DNA of 58,995 bases from Rhodoplanes elegans. GTDB taxonomy: Bacteria > Pseudomonadota > Alphaproteobacteria > Rhizobiales > Xanthobacteraceae. Both the position numbers and the translations under genes were made by a program. Shown here piece after piece: positions 44,199-52,401 of this stretch; within the stretch, counting starts at the first letter, position 1; the number at the start of each line of letters is the position of its first letter. The DNA lies in the NCBI RefSeq assembly GCF_016653355.1, contig NZ_NHSK01000059.1, positions 1-58,995 on the forward strand, in the 5' to 3' direction. The notes under the pieces were generated by a model. That model did no database searches. It was not told where the DNA came from and was given only the letters and a program-made list of their open reading frames with translations.

Positions 44199-44540
44199 GT
44201 GACGAGCCCCGCACGTCCGTCCACCATCGGCCCGGCGCCGCCGGGCGGCGAAGCGGCCCTGCGCCGCCGCATCGCCAGCCTGCGGCGACGCTCCGACCAC
44301 CTCTCGACCCTGCTGTTCTGTCTCGTCTCGTGTCTCGACGTGATCGCCGACGGCCTGGTCGCGCACGAGCTGGCCGAGCACGGGCCGACCGAGCACGCGC
44401 TGCACGAGGAGGCGCGGGCGCTGCTCGCCCGCATCGATCAGGTGAAGGCGAAGGCGGCGTCGGCGCGCCAGCACCTGCACGAGACCGAGCGGCTGCTGCA
44501 CGGCCCGGGCCTGCCCGGCGACGTGGTGTGGCGCCCGTGA
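44199..44540 (+). CDS. Small hypothetical protein following the chemotaxis receptor
   Basis: A 113-aa protein starting with GTG 44199, preceded by CGGGAGCGCG. I see no family. The centre is helical with a Cys-containing segment (STLLFCLVSCLDVI), and the C-terminal half is a likely coiled coil (HEEARALLARIDQVKAKAASARQHLHETERLL). The 16-bp spacing from the receptor suggests cotranscription; a role in chemotaxis is only an inference. Confidence 0.55.
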   Translation: MTSPARPSTIGPAPPGGEAALRRRIASLRRRSDHLSTLLFCLVSCLDVIADGLVAHELAEHGPTEHALHEEARALLARIDQVKAKAASARQHLHETERLLHGPGLPGDVVWRP

Positions 44541-44571
44541 CGCCGTGATCCTGCTCCGCCGCCGGCGTGTC

Positions 44572-45597
44572 TCACGCCGGCGTCGGGAACTCCTCGCCGC
44601 TCCACTCGTGCGGCACGGCGAGCCGGCCGGCGACGATCTCGGCTGCGATCGCCGCGATGCGGGCGCGAACCTCCTCCGGCACCCGCGGCGCCATGGCGAG
44701 CCGCACCGCCTCCGGAGTCTCGAGCCCGACCTGCCGGATCGATCCCGCCGCGAAGCGGCCGGCCGCCTTGTCGGCCACCGCCTGGACGACGGCGCGGCCC
44801 GAGTCGGCGCAAGCCGAGGCGATGAACACGTCGGGCACGATGGTCGTCCAGTCGACCACGTTGCCGATCTGCGGCACGCCCCTCTCGCGGCACGCCTCCA
44901 CGGCGCCCATGCGGCCGGCATTGAGCATCGTGAACACGACGTCGGCGCCGGCCGCGATCATCGCGGTCGCGATCTTCTTCGACAGCGCGTTGTCGTCCTG
45001 GTTGCCGGAGAAGTTGGTGAGCAGCTTCGCCTTGGGGTTGGTGTGGGCGACGCCGGCCGCGTAGCCGGCCCGGCCCTTGAGGCCCGGCACGACGCGGATG
45101 CCCGACATGTGGCCGACCACGCCGGTCTTGGTGATCAGGCCGGCGAGCGCCCCGGCCAGGAAGGCCGACTGCTCCTGCAGCACCTCGTAGCTCGCGAGGT
45201 TCGGCCCGGTGACGTTGCCCTGCGTCACCACGAAGGCGATGTCGGGAAACTCCGCCGCCACGGTCCTGGTCGCGGCATTGTTCTGGCCGCCATGGGCGAC
45301 GACGAGATCGGGCTTCTTCTGGGCGAGCGCGCGCAGCGCCGCCGCGAGGGCGTCCGGCTGCGGCGCGATGCCCTGGGTGAACTCGATCTCGGCCGGCACG
45401 GTGCGGGCCGCCAGCGTCAGACCGTCATAGCCCGCCTGCATGAAGCCGCGGTCGTCGATCTTGCCGGCGAACAGGGCGGCGACGCGCAGCCGCGCGGCGC
45501 CCTCGGCGGCGCGGCCCGCCGACCACGGCAGCGCCGCGGCCGCGCCCGCCGTGGCGGCGCGCAGAAGCGTGCGGCGGTCGATCCTCGTCGGTCTCAT
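44572..45597 (-). CDS. BMP-family ABC transporter substrate-binding protein
   Basis: A 341-aa exported protein (start at 45597; RRTLLRAATAG twin-arginine-type signal, cleavage near AGRAAEG). It has the basic-membrane-lipoprotein/PnrA fold: RVAALFAGKIDDRGFMQAGYDG at the N-terminus, FVVTQGNVTG, QEQSAFLAGALAGL and GRAGYAAGVA. Such proteins bind nucleosides or related compounds for an ABC importer. No permease or ATPase genes are in the window; if the transporter is complete, its other parts lie elsewhere. Confidence 0.85.
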   Translation of the reverse strand: MRPTRIDRRTLLRAATAGAAAALPWSAGRAAEGAARLRVAALFAGKIDDRGFMQAGYDGLTLAARTVPAEIEFTQGIAPQPDALAAALRALAQKKPDLVVAHGGQNNAATRTVAAEFPDIAFVVTQGNVTGPNLASYEVLQEQSAFLAGALAGLITKTGVVGHMSGIRVVPGLKGRAGYAAGVAHTNPKAKLLTNFSGNQDDNALSKKIATAMIAAGADVVFTMLNAGRMGAVEACRERGVPQIGNVVDWTTIVPDVFIASACADSGRAVVQAVADKAAGRFAAGSIRQVGLETPEAVRLAMAPRVPEEVRARIAAIAAEIVAGRLAVPHEWSGEEFPTPA

Positions 45598-45681
45598 GAT
45601 GCGGGTCCTCCTCGCGGCGTCTCCGGGCAAGTCCGAGACCAGCCGTGCGTGTCGAGCTGTACCCGTGGCGCGGACATAAAA

Positions 45682-45707
45682 AAAGCGCGGCCCGGGGGCC
45701 GCGCTTT
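45682..45707 (-). terminator. Rho-independent terminator of rpoH
   Basis: A 12-bp perfect stem, AAAGCGCGGCCC (45682-45693) and GGGCCGCGCTTT (45696-45707), with a 2-nt centre. On the minus strand it is followed by a run of T (TTTTTTT counting the end of the stem), and it lies about 70 bp beyond the rpoH stop. Confidence 0.88.
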
Positions 45708-45775
45708 GCATATCGACTTCGCATATCAACTTCGCAGGCCGACCGCGATCGGGTGCCGCGATCTCCGCCGCCGCC

Positions 45776-46693
45776 TCAGTGGGCCGCGGCGGCCATCGCC
45801 TCGCGGGCGGCGGCAGGGCTCTCCATCGCGGCGACGCGGTTGCGCACCGCCTTCTGCACCTTCTCGAAGGCCCGCACCTCGATCTGCCGCACGCGCTCGC
45901 GCGACACGCCGAACTCCTCGGCCAGCTCCTCCAGCGTCACCGGATCGTCGGCGAGGCGGCGCGCCTGGAAGATGCGGCGCTCGCGATCGTTGAGCACCTC
46001 CATGGCCTCGGCCAGCGCCTTGCGGCGGTTGTCGAGCTCCTCGTGCTCGGCGAGGCGGGTCTCCTGGCTGTCGCTGTCGTCGACCAGCCAATCCTGCCAC
46101 TCGCCCGAGTCGCCGTCGTCGCGGATCGGCGCGTTGAGCGAGGCGTCGCCGCCGAGCCGGCGGTTCATGTCGATGACGTCCTGCTCCCCGACGCCCAGGC
46201 GCTTGGCGATGATCGCCACCTGGTCGGGGCGCAGATCGCCTTCCTCGAGCGCCGAGATCTTGCTCTTCGCCTTGCGCAGGTTGAAGAACAGCTTCTTCTG
46301 GTTGGCCGTGGTGCCCATCTTCACCAGCGACCACGAGCGCAGGATGTATTCCTGGATCGCCGCCTTGATCCACCACATCGCATAGGTCGCGAGGCGGAAG
46401 CCCTTCTCGGGCTCGAACCGCTTCACGGCCTGCATGAGGCCGACATTGCCTTCCGAGATCACCTCGGAGATCGGCAGACCGTAGCCGCGATACCCCATGG
46501 CGATCTTGGCGACCAGGCGAAGATGGGACGTGACGAGCTGCTGGGCGGCGTCGCGATCACCGTGCTCGCGCCAGCGCTTCGCCAGCATGTATTCCTGCTG
46601 GGGCTCCAGCATGGGAAACCGGCGGATCTCGTCGAGATAGCGGGCGAGGCCCGACTCGGCGTTGATCACCGGCATGGAAGCGGATTGGGCCAT
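45776..46693 (-). CDS. rpoH: RNA polymerase heat-shock sigma factor RpoH (sigma-32)
   Basis: A 305-aa alternative sigma factor for heat-shock promoters. Start at ATG 46693 (MAQSASMPVINAESGLARY). Region 2 is visible as LRLVAKIAMGYRGYGLPISEVISEGNVGLMQAVKRFEPEKGFRLATYAMWWIKAAIQEYI; the RpoH box follows as QKKLFFNLRKAKSKI; region 4 has LEELAEEFGVSRERVRQIEVRAFEKVQ. The 457-bp upstream gap must hold its promoters. A strong terminator follows. Many alphaproteobacteria carry several rpoH copies; this window shows one. Confidence 0.96.
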   Translation of the reverse strand: MAQSASMPVINAESGLARYLDEIRRFPMLEPQQEYMLAKRWREHGDRDAAQQLVTSHLRLVAKIAMGYRGYGLPISEVISEGNVGLMQAVKRFEPEKGFRLATYAMWWIKAAIQEYILRSWSLVKMGTTANQKKLFFNLRKAKSKISALEEGDLRPDQVAIIAKRLGVGEQDVIDMNRRLGGDASLNAPIRDDGDSGEWQDWLVDDSDSQETRLAEHEELDNRRKALAEAMEVLNDRERRIFQARRLADDPVTLEELAEEFGVSRERVRQIEVRAFEKVQKAVRNRVAAMESPAAAREAMAAAAH

Positions 46694-47150
46694 CGTAAGC
46701 GCCCTCCAAGTTGTGCCCCCGTGTCGCGGCGGGCGATGAAGGCGCCGCCGCTCCAGGAGCCGACGACGCCCTGCTGCGTGCGACGGCTTTCGCCGATCGC
46801 GCGTCGCAGCATACACGGGTGGGTCGTTCGAAGAAACCAGACGAGCCGTCACCGTCACGTGACGACCCTGTGACCAATCGACCTACGGCGTTGATGTCGC
46901 ACCGTTTTGGTTACCGTGGCCTTGGCGGCCGTGGTTACCGATCCATTCGTTGGTACGATCGACGGGCCGAAACGATCACCCCCGCGACGGAGCGCCGCGG
47001 CGCCCACGCCCGTGTCCGACACCCGGCTCCGAACGTCTGGAGCCGGATCTCGCCACGAGCATGTCGTCGGTGTCTTTGCTCGTTCCAACCTGCCGGTGAC
47101 CAACTCTCGGGCGCATCCGACGCGCCGCGCGCACGCGAGCGCATACGGCC
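46694..47150. other. Intergenic region upstream of rpoH
   Basis: About 460 bp between rluD and rpoH (both minus). It contains no ORF with family resemblance. A segment around 46800-46870 is less GC-rich and is the likely rpoH promoter zone, but I cannot fix -35/-10 boxes. Confidence 0.4.
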
Positions 47151-48170
47151 TCAACGTCGCGCGAGGTCGATGGTTCCCCCACCCAGGACCTTATGTAGGT
47201 GGGCGAGATCGGCCGGCAAGGGGGCACGCCAGACCAGATGCTTGCGGGTCTTCGGATGCTGGATGCCGAGCAGGAAGGCGTGCAGGGCCTGGCGGCCGAG
47301 GCCGTCGAGGATCGTCTGCGCCTCGGCGGGCAGCAGCGCCGCCTTGGTGCGGAAGCCGGGCCCGTAGACCGGATCGCCGATCAACGGGTGGCCGAGCGAG
47401 GCGAGATGCACCCGAATCTGATGGGTCCGGCCGGTCTCCAGCCGGCAGGCGATCAGGCTCGCCACCGGCTCGCCGGACTTTCCGCGGTATTTTTCCACCA
47501 GCTCCCAGTGGGTGATCGCCTCGCGGCCGTCCGGCCGGATCGCCATCTTGTCGCGCGACTGCGGATGGCGGCCGATCGGCTTGTCGATCGTCCCGCGCGG
47601 CCGGTCCGGCACGCCCCAGACGAAGGCGAGGTAGCCGCGCTCCAGCGGCCCGGTGCGGCCGTGGTCGGCGAACTGGCGCGACAGCGCGCGGTGCGCCTTG
47701 TCGGTCTTGGCGACCACCATCAGGCCGGTCGTGTCCTTGTCCAGCCGGTGGACGATGCCGGGCCGCGCCACCCCGCCGATGCCGGACAGGCTCTCGCCGC
47801 AATGGGCGACCAGCGCGTTGACGAGCGTGCCGCTCCAGTGCCCGGCGGCCGGGTGGACGACCAAGCCCGCCGGCTTGTCGATCACCAGGAGCTCGTCGTC
47901 CTCGAACACCACGTCGAGGGCGATCGCTTCCGGCTGCGGCTCCGGCGGCTCCGGCGGCGGCACCTTGACCAGCAGGCGCTCGTTCGCATTGACGCGCTGG
48001 CCGGGATCGCGGACTGTGCGGTCGCCGATGGCGACGTGGCCGCCCAGAATCAGGCTCTTGAGCCGGGAGCGCGAGTAATCGGCGAGGCGGGCGGCGAGCA
48101 CACGGTCGAGTCGATCGCCGGCCTCGGCAGGCGCGACGACGACCGTCTCGTGGCGATCCCCTTCGGTCAT
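47151..48170 (-). CDS. rluD: 23S rRNA pseudouridine synthase RluD
   Basis: Isomerises uridines in helix 69 of 23S rRNA. 339 aa from ATG 48170; longer in-frame starts are antisense to the neighbouring gene. An S4 RNA-binding domain (AGDRLDRVLAARLADYSRSRLKSLI) precedes the catalytic domain with Asp144 in HRLDKDTTGLMVVAKT, and ETGRTHQIRVHLASLGHPLIGD follows. Its start codon shares CATG with the start of the divergent small membrane protein gene. Confidence 0.93.
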   Translation of the reverse strand: MTEGDRHETVVVAPAEAGDRLDRVLAARLADYSRSRLKSLILGGHVAIGDRTVRDPGQRVNANERLLVKVPPPEPPEPQPEAIALDVVFEDDELLVIDKPAGLVVHPAAGHWSGTLVNALVAHCGESLSGIGGVARPGIVHRLDKDTTGLMVVAKTDKAHRALSRQFADHGRTGPLERGYLAFVWGVPDRPRGTIDKPIGRHPQSRDKMAIRPDGREAITHWELVEKYRGKSGEPVASLIACRLETGRTHQIRVHLASLGHPLIGDPVYGPGFRTKAALLPAEAQTILDGLGRQALHAFLLGIQHPKTRKHLVWRAPLPADLAHLHKVLGGGTIDLARR

Positions 48171-48537
48171 GACCTCTCCGCACTCCTCCCGTGATTCGGC
48201 CGGCGCCGCCGGTGGACCCGACGACAAGCCGCTCGATCCCGAACAGGCGCGCTTCATGGCGCGCGTCAAGCTTCTGATGGCCCTCTCCGGCGTCGCCACG
48301 TTCCTGGGCATCGCCGTGGTGCTCGGAGTCGTGGGCTACCGCGTTTCAAAGAGCGGGGGAAGCACCGAAAGCGAGCTGACCGTCCAGCTTCCGAAGGGGA
48401 GCAGAATCACCGCCACGGCGGTCGCCGGCGAGCGCGTCGTGCTGACGATCGAATCACCCGCCGGCATCGAGATTCGCAGCTTCGACGCCCAGACCCTGAA
48501 GCCCGCCGGCCGCCTGCGCTTCGCCACCGAGCCGTGA
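48169..48537 (+). CDS. Small membrane protein, DUF6476-like
   Basis: A 122-aa protein: charged N-terminus (LDPEQARFMARVKLLM), one membrane helix (about residues 43-62, ALSGVATFLGIAVVLGVVGY), then a periplasmic beta-rich domain (ELTVQLPKGSRITATAV, ERVVLTIESPAG). This organisation fits the DUF6476 family of alphaproteobacteria, function unknown. Its ATG (48169-48171) overlaps that of divergent rluD, so the promoter must lie inside rluD or a later Met (MARVKLLM) is the true start. Confidence 0.72.
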   Translation: MTSPHSSRDSAGAAGGPDDKPLDPEQARFMARVKLLMALSGVATFLGIAVVLGVVGYRVSKSGGSTESELTVQLPKGSRITATAVAGERVVLTIESPAGIEIRSFDAQTLKPAGRLRFATEP

Positions 48538-48573
48538 GGCGAGGGCGTTTGGCGGACCTGCACCGGAGCGCTT

Positions 48574-48602
48574 GCGCTCGCGCTCGAAGGCGGCTATGTC
48601 CA
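48574..48602 (+). promoter_or_regulatory. Possible promoter of tRNA-Glu
   Basis: TTGCGC (48574-48579), 17-bp spacer, TATGTC (48597-48602). The -10 ends 8 nt before the first tRNA base, a plausible distance. The -10 box is a weak match, so this is tentative. Confidence 0.35.
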
Positions 48603-48609
48603 CCTCAAC

Positions 48610-48685
48610 GCTCCCTTCGTCTAGCGGCCCAGGACGTCGCCCTCTCACGGCGAAAACAGGGGTTCGAGTCCCCTAGGGAGCGCCA
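48610..48685 (+). tRNA. tRNA-Glu (CUC)
   Basis: A 76-nt tRNA with acceptor stem GCTCCCT/AGGGAGC, discriminator G and encoded CCA. The anticodon loop CTCTCAC (48642-48648) gives anticodon CTC, held by the stem TCGCC/GGCGA. The T arm reads AGGGGTTCGAGTCCCCT. Its 3' end is the integration target of the adjacent genomic island: its last 17 nt are repeated at 58026-58042. Confidence 0.95.
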
Positions 48686-48710
48686 TCGGCCTTTAAGGCC
48701 TTGATCCTCC
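48669..48710. repeat. attL: left 42-bp direct repeat of the genomic island
   Basis: The segment starts inside the tRNA-Glu T arm (TCCCCTAGGGAGCGCCATCG) and runs to GATCCTCC. It recurs at 58026-58067 with one mismatch (T48694 versus C58051), which is the central base of an otherwise perfect palindrome GGCCTT-N-AAGGCC. Placement at a tRNA 3' end with an integrase gene next door is the classic attachment-site arrangement. Confidence 0.92.
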
Positions 48711-48747
48711 GAGAAATTCTGATCTATCAACGGCTTCGTCGGCCCGC

Positions 48748-48771
48748 TGCTACATGCACTTGCTACATGCA
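48748..48771. repeat. Paired TGCTACATGCA direct repeats beside attL
   Basis: TGCTACATGCA at 48748-48758 and again at 48761-48771, a 13-bp period. A third partial copy, TGCTACATG, lies at 57931-57939, inside the other end of the island. Short direct repeats flanking the core are typical of arm-type binding sites for tyrosine integrases. Confidence 0.5.
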
Positions 48772-48781
48772 GGGCCGGGCG

Positions 48782-50662
48782 ATGGGCTTCATGACGTACC
48801 TGATCCGCCGCGGATCGACGTGGCACTTCCGCTTCCGCCTTCCCGACGATCTCCGCGGCCATGCCGTCCCGGACCACTGGCCGAGCAATCTCGAGCCGCT
48901 GGTCAACCGGAAGCTCGGCCGGATCAAGCAGGAGATCACCGAGAGCCTCCGCACGGCCGAGAACTCGATCGCGAGGGCGCGGGCCGGCGTCCGGATCAGC
49001 GACACCGAGCTGCTCGTCCGCGAAGCTCGCCGGTTCCTGGCCGAGGGACCGGCGCTGACGATCCCCGAGGACGTGATCGAGTTCTTGGCGGAACGTCGGG
49101 CACAGGAGCTGATGGCGGCCGACGACGCGCTTCGGTCCAAGGGGCTCGGCCTCGACCTGGAGCCGGTGCGGGAGGCCGCGTTCGCGGACCTCGGCGTCCC
49201 CACCGACGAGCCCCCGTCCGAGCCGGCCGAGGCCCCGCCGCGTCGGGGGATGACCCGCGACGACCTCGGGCTGCTCACCTTCGCCGTCGACAGGTTCGGC
49301 AGTGAGCTTCGGCTCGCCGTCGCGCTGCGCCAGCCCCCCGACTGGGTCCGGTCCGCGGTCGACAAGGCGCTGTCCGAGCGCGGCATCGCCCTGCCGGCGG
49401 ACGCCCCCGAGCGGGAGGCCCTGGACGTCGAGTTCCTCGCCGCCACCCAACGGGCGTTCGCCGCGCTCAAGAAGCGGAACGACGGGCACTTCGTCCCGAC
49501 CCCGCCACCGCCGCCCGACCCGGCCGAGAAGCTCGGCCCCACGCTGTCCGACACCTTCGCGCAGTGGAAGGCCGGCACGTTGCTGCCCGGCATGAACGCG
49601 CCGCGCCAGAGTACCGCGGACGAGGCCGAGTTCTGCATCCGCCGCTTCCGCGAGATGCACGGCGATCCGCGCATCGGCGCGATCACGCGCGATCAGGCCC
49701 GGAGCTTCTGTGACGCCCTCTGGCGGCTGCCGACGCGGCTGCCGGCTCAGGTCGAAAGCCTGCCGCTTCCCGACATCCTCGCCCGCCGCGACCTCGTGGA
49801 CTATCCGCGCCGGTCGTCAGGAACGCTCGGCAAGCACATCACCCTGATCACGGCCATCATCAACAAGGGCGCGAAGGCCTACGACCTCAAGTTCAACGGG
49901 TCTGGTTGGGCGAACCCCTTCGAAGGGCTGAAGCCCGAGAGCAATGGCGACGAGCGCGACCGCGACCCGTTCACGCCCGACGACTTGGCGACGATCTTCT
50001 CGTCGTCGATCTACACCGCGAACGAGCGCCCACGCGCAGGGCAGGGCGAGGCCGCGTTCTGGCTCCCGGTGCTCGCCGTCCTGACGAGCGCCCGCCTGTC
50101 GGAACTGGCGCAACTACAGGTCCGGGACGTCAGGCGCGACCCCGAGACCGGGATCGCCTTCCTCGACATCACCGACGAGCGCGGCAAGACGCTCAAGGCG
50201 AAGACCTCGAAGCGGCAAGTCCCGCTCCATCCGGTCCTCGGCGAGATCGGGTTCTTCGAGTTCCTGGAGGTGAGGCGGGCCGAGGCCGCGGACGACGCCG
50301 CACCACTGTTCCCCGGTCTGGAGCCGCGCGGCAAGAAGGCGGGCCGGTGGGGCGCGGCATGGTCGAAGTGGTTCAACCGTTGGCGCCGCGTCCACCTCAA
50401 GATCGTCGGGGAGGACGGCCGCAAGGACTTCCACTCGCTCCGGCACACCTTCAAGGACATGTGCCGGGCTGCCCGGATCGAGGAAGAGGTCCACGACGCC
50501 CTCAGCGGCCACAGCTTCAAGGGCGGTGGCAGGAGTGTCGGCCGACGCTACGGCAGCGGGGTTCCGCTGCAGGTCCTGGCGGATGCCGTCGCGAGCCTCA
50601 AGCCACCGAGCGCGATCGAGCGGCTGAGGTGGTCGCGACCTCTCCCTCGTGTCGCGAGGTGA
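48782..50662 (+). CDS. Tyrosine-type site-specific integrase
   Basis: A 626-aa recombinase from ATG 48782 (MGFMTYLIRRGSTWHFRFRLP); ATG 48767 is an alternative, and neither has a strong ribosome-binding site. The N-terminus YLIRRGSTWHFRFRLPDDL is the DUF6538-type domain of large proteobacterial integrases. The long middle carries arm/core-binding segments. The catalytic residues are present: R438 in TSARLSEL, the H551-xx-R554 pair in FHSLRHTF, H577 in LSGHSF and nucleophile Y590 in GRRYGSG. It begins 72 bp from attL and surely inserted the island into tRNA-Glu. Confidence 0.93.
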   Translation: MGFMTYLIRRGSTWHFRFRLPDDLRGHAVPDHWPSNLEPLVNRKLGRIKQEITESLRTAENSIARARAGVRISDTELLVREARRFLAEGPALTIPEDVIEFLAERRAQELMAADDALRSKGLGLDLEPVREAAFADLGVPTDEPPSEPAEAPPRRGMTRDDLGLLTFAVDRFGSELRLAVALRQPPDWVRSAVDKALSERGIALPADAPEREALDVEFLAATQRAFAALKKRNDGHFVPTPPPPPDPAEKLGPTLSDTFAQWKAGTLLPGMNAPRQSTADEAEFCIRRFREMHGDPRIGAITRDQARSFCDALWRLPTRLPAQVESLPLPDILARRDLVDYPRRSSGTLGKHITLITAIINKGAKAYDLKFNGSGWANPFEGLKPESNGDERDRDPFTPDDLATIFSSSIYTANERPRAGQGEAAFWLPVLAVLTSARLSELAQLQVRDVRRDPETGIAFLDITDERGKTLKAKTSKRQVPLHPVLGEIGFFEFLEVRRAEAADDAAPLFPGLEPRGKKAGRWGAAWSKWFNRWRRVHLKIVGEDGRKDFHSLRHTFKDMCRAARIEEEVHDALSGHSFKGGGRSVGRRYGSGVPLQVLADAVASLKPPSAIERLRWSRPLPRVAR

Positions 50663-50706
50663 GAAACGTGTCCTCGCTGTGGTGTTGACCGTGTTCAAAA
50701 ACACAG

Positions 50707-51186
50707 ATGGTCTCGCACCCCCGCCGAAAAAAAGGCGGGCCAACACGGTCTCGGGAGCTGACGGACGTGGGTGCGATCTCGCCGGATGTGCGCTCCAGGA
50801 TGATGCGGAGCATCCGCAAGAAGGACACCGGTCCCGAGCGCGAAGTGCGGCGGGCGCTGAGGAAGCTCGGATACGGCTACCGGCTCCATGCGGCCGAACT
50901 TCCCGGTCATCCGGACATCGTGATGCGTGGTCGTCGCAAGGCGATCTTCGTTCACGGCTGCTTCTGGCATCAGCATGACGGATGCCGGCTCGCGAAGAAG
51001 CCGTCCGCTCGCCCCGAGTATTGGCTGCCCAAGCTCGCGCGGAACGTCGAGCGCGACCGCGCCGCCCTCAAGGCCCTGGCGGCGCTCGGGTGGACCTCGC
51101 TCGTCGTGTGGGAATGCGAGGTATCGTCCGAGGAAGGCCTGATCTGGCGCCTACAGGAGTTCCTCAGAGATGACGGCACCGCCTGA
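50707..51186 (+). CDS. vsr: Very short patch repair endonuclease
   Basis: Nicks DNA at T:G mismatches made by deamination of 5-methylcytosine, starting short-patch repair. 159 aa from ATG 50707; GTG 50767 with GGGAG upstream is a likely alternative start (139 aa), since a hairpin (CCCGCC/GGCGGG) occupies the region between. Key parts: SRMMRSIRKKDTGPEREVRRAL, GHPDIVMRGRRKAIFVHGCFWHQHDGC with the catalytic Asp and His residues, and LVVWECEV. It is convergent with, and overlaps by 36 nt, the m5C methyltransferase gene whose mutagenic products it would repair. Confidence 0.92.
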   Translation: MVSHPRRKKGGPTRSRELTDVGAISPDVRSRMMRSIRKKDTGPEREVRRALRKLGYGYRLHAAELPGHPDIVMRGRRKAIFVHGCFWHQHDGCRLAKKPSARPEYWLPKLARNVERDRAALKALAALGWTSLVVWECEVSSEEGLIWRLQEFLRDDGTA

Positions 51187-52401
51187 CGGGGCTCGCTCCA
51201 TTGCTCGGTAGCCCTTCCCCGTGCCCGGATGTGCGGCGTGGACGCCGCGCAGGGCGAGATACTTCCGAGGCATCGGAGCCGGCGTCTCGGCCGGCGGGAT
51301 CGGGGCGGATGTCGCCGCGACCGCGAGCTTCAGCCGACCGCGGGGCGTGACGTCCAAGAGCTGCTCGGCAATCGAGCGGGCCAGCACCTCGGCCAGGAGC
51401 GACGGGACGGCATTGCCAAGTTGGCGGTGCGCATCCGCGTAGGTCCCGATCAGCTTCACGTCCGAGGGGAAGGTCTGCAGACGCGCCATCTCCTCGACGC
51501 TCAGGCGACGGTTTGCCCAGTGGAACGGACCCGTGGCTGGACCGGGCTGCGCCTGGATGGTCCAGGAGGGGGCGTTCTTCGCCAGCTTGAGCAGGAACGA
51601 CCAGTATCGGCGGCGCCAGCCGAACAGAGGCTCACCACCGCCGCGTTCCGTGTGCCACAGGTAGTTCTGCCCCTCGGGGATCGTCGGCAGCAAGTCGGCC
51701 CACTTCCCCCGCAGGCGAAGGTCGTCTCCGGCCGAGACGCGCACCTTCCGCAGGGCGTCCCACGCGGTCAGATGCCTCCTCTGCCCCGTGTGCTCGGCTT
51801 GATCAGCAGCCGCATGCGTCGGAGAAGGGAACCGGAACTCTCGACCGTCCCTCGCGCCCACGATGAACATGCGTCGTCGAAGCTGAGGCACGCCGAAGTC
51901 CGCCGCATTCAGCACGGCCGTGTGTGCCCGGTACCGCGTCCGGCGACGGGTGTTGATCTCGTCCAGGCGAGCGTGGATGTACGTGAGGCCTTCATCTTTC
52001 CCGCGAAAGCCCAGGCCCTCCACGTTCTCCATCAGGAACGCGCGGGGCTGCGCCTCCTCCAGCACTCGGAGGTAGTTCTCGAGCGTCGACGCCCGCGGGT
52101 CTTCCAGTCGCTTGGTGGACCCCGTCGCCCAGAAGCCCGACTTGGAGAATGGCTGGCAGGGAGGGCCGCCGATCAGCACGTCGGCCTCGCCGCGCTTCAG
52201 GCCGGCGGTGCCGAGGATGTCGCGTGTGGCGACGTCGTTGATGTCCGCGCTGATGATTGGCCAGGATCGGCTGGCGTTGAGGGTCTTGGCGCAAACGCCA
52301 TCAAGCTCGACGGCGGCGGTCGTTTCGAAGCCGGCCGCCTCGAACCCGTAGTCCAAGCCGCCGGCGCCGGTGTAGAGGCTGATCACCCGCAGCGGTTCCA
52401 T
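51151..52401 (-). CDS. DNA (cytosine-5-)-methyltransferase, Dcm-like
   Basis: A 416-aa type II m5C methyltransferase. ATG 52401 (MEPLRVISLYTGAGGLDYGF, motif I); catalytic C82 in IGGPPCQPFSKSGF (motif IV); motif VI MENVEGLGF; motif VIII around PQLRRRMFIVGAR; motif X near HRQLGNAVP. The target-recognition region lies about residues 215-330, so the recognised sequence is not readable. The C-terminal 60 residues extend beyond motif X. The start overlaps the stop of the upstream endonuclease gene by 1 nt (TGATG), indicating coupled translation. Confidence 0.93.
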   Translation of the reverse strand: MEPLRVISLYTGAGGLDYGFEAAGFETTAAVELDGVCAKTLNASRSWPIISADINDVATRDILGTAGLKRGEADVLIGGPPCQPFSKSGFWATGSTKRLEDPRASTLENYLRVLEEAQPRAFLMENVEGLGFRGKDEGLTYIHARLDEINTRRRTRYRAHTAVLNAADFGVPQLRRRMFIVGARDGREFRFPSPTHAAADQAEHTGQRRHLTAWDALRKVRVSAGDDLRLRGKWADLLPTIPEGQNYLWHTERGGGEPLFGWRRRYWSFLLKLAKNAPSWTIQAQPGPATGPFHWANRRLSVEEMARLQTFPSDVKLIGTYADAHRQLGNAVPSLLAEVLARSIAEQLLDVTPRGRLKLAVAATSAPIPPAETPAPMPRKYLALRGVHAAHPGTGKGYRAMERAPSGGAVISEELL

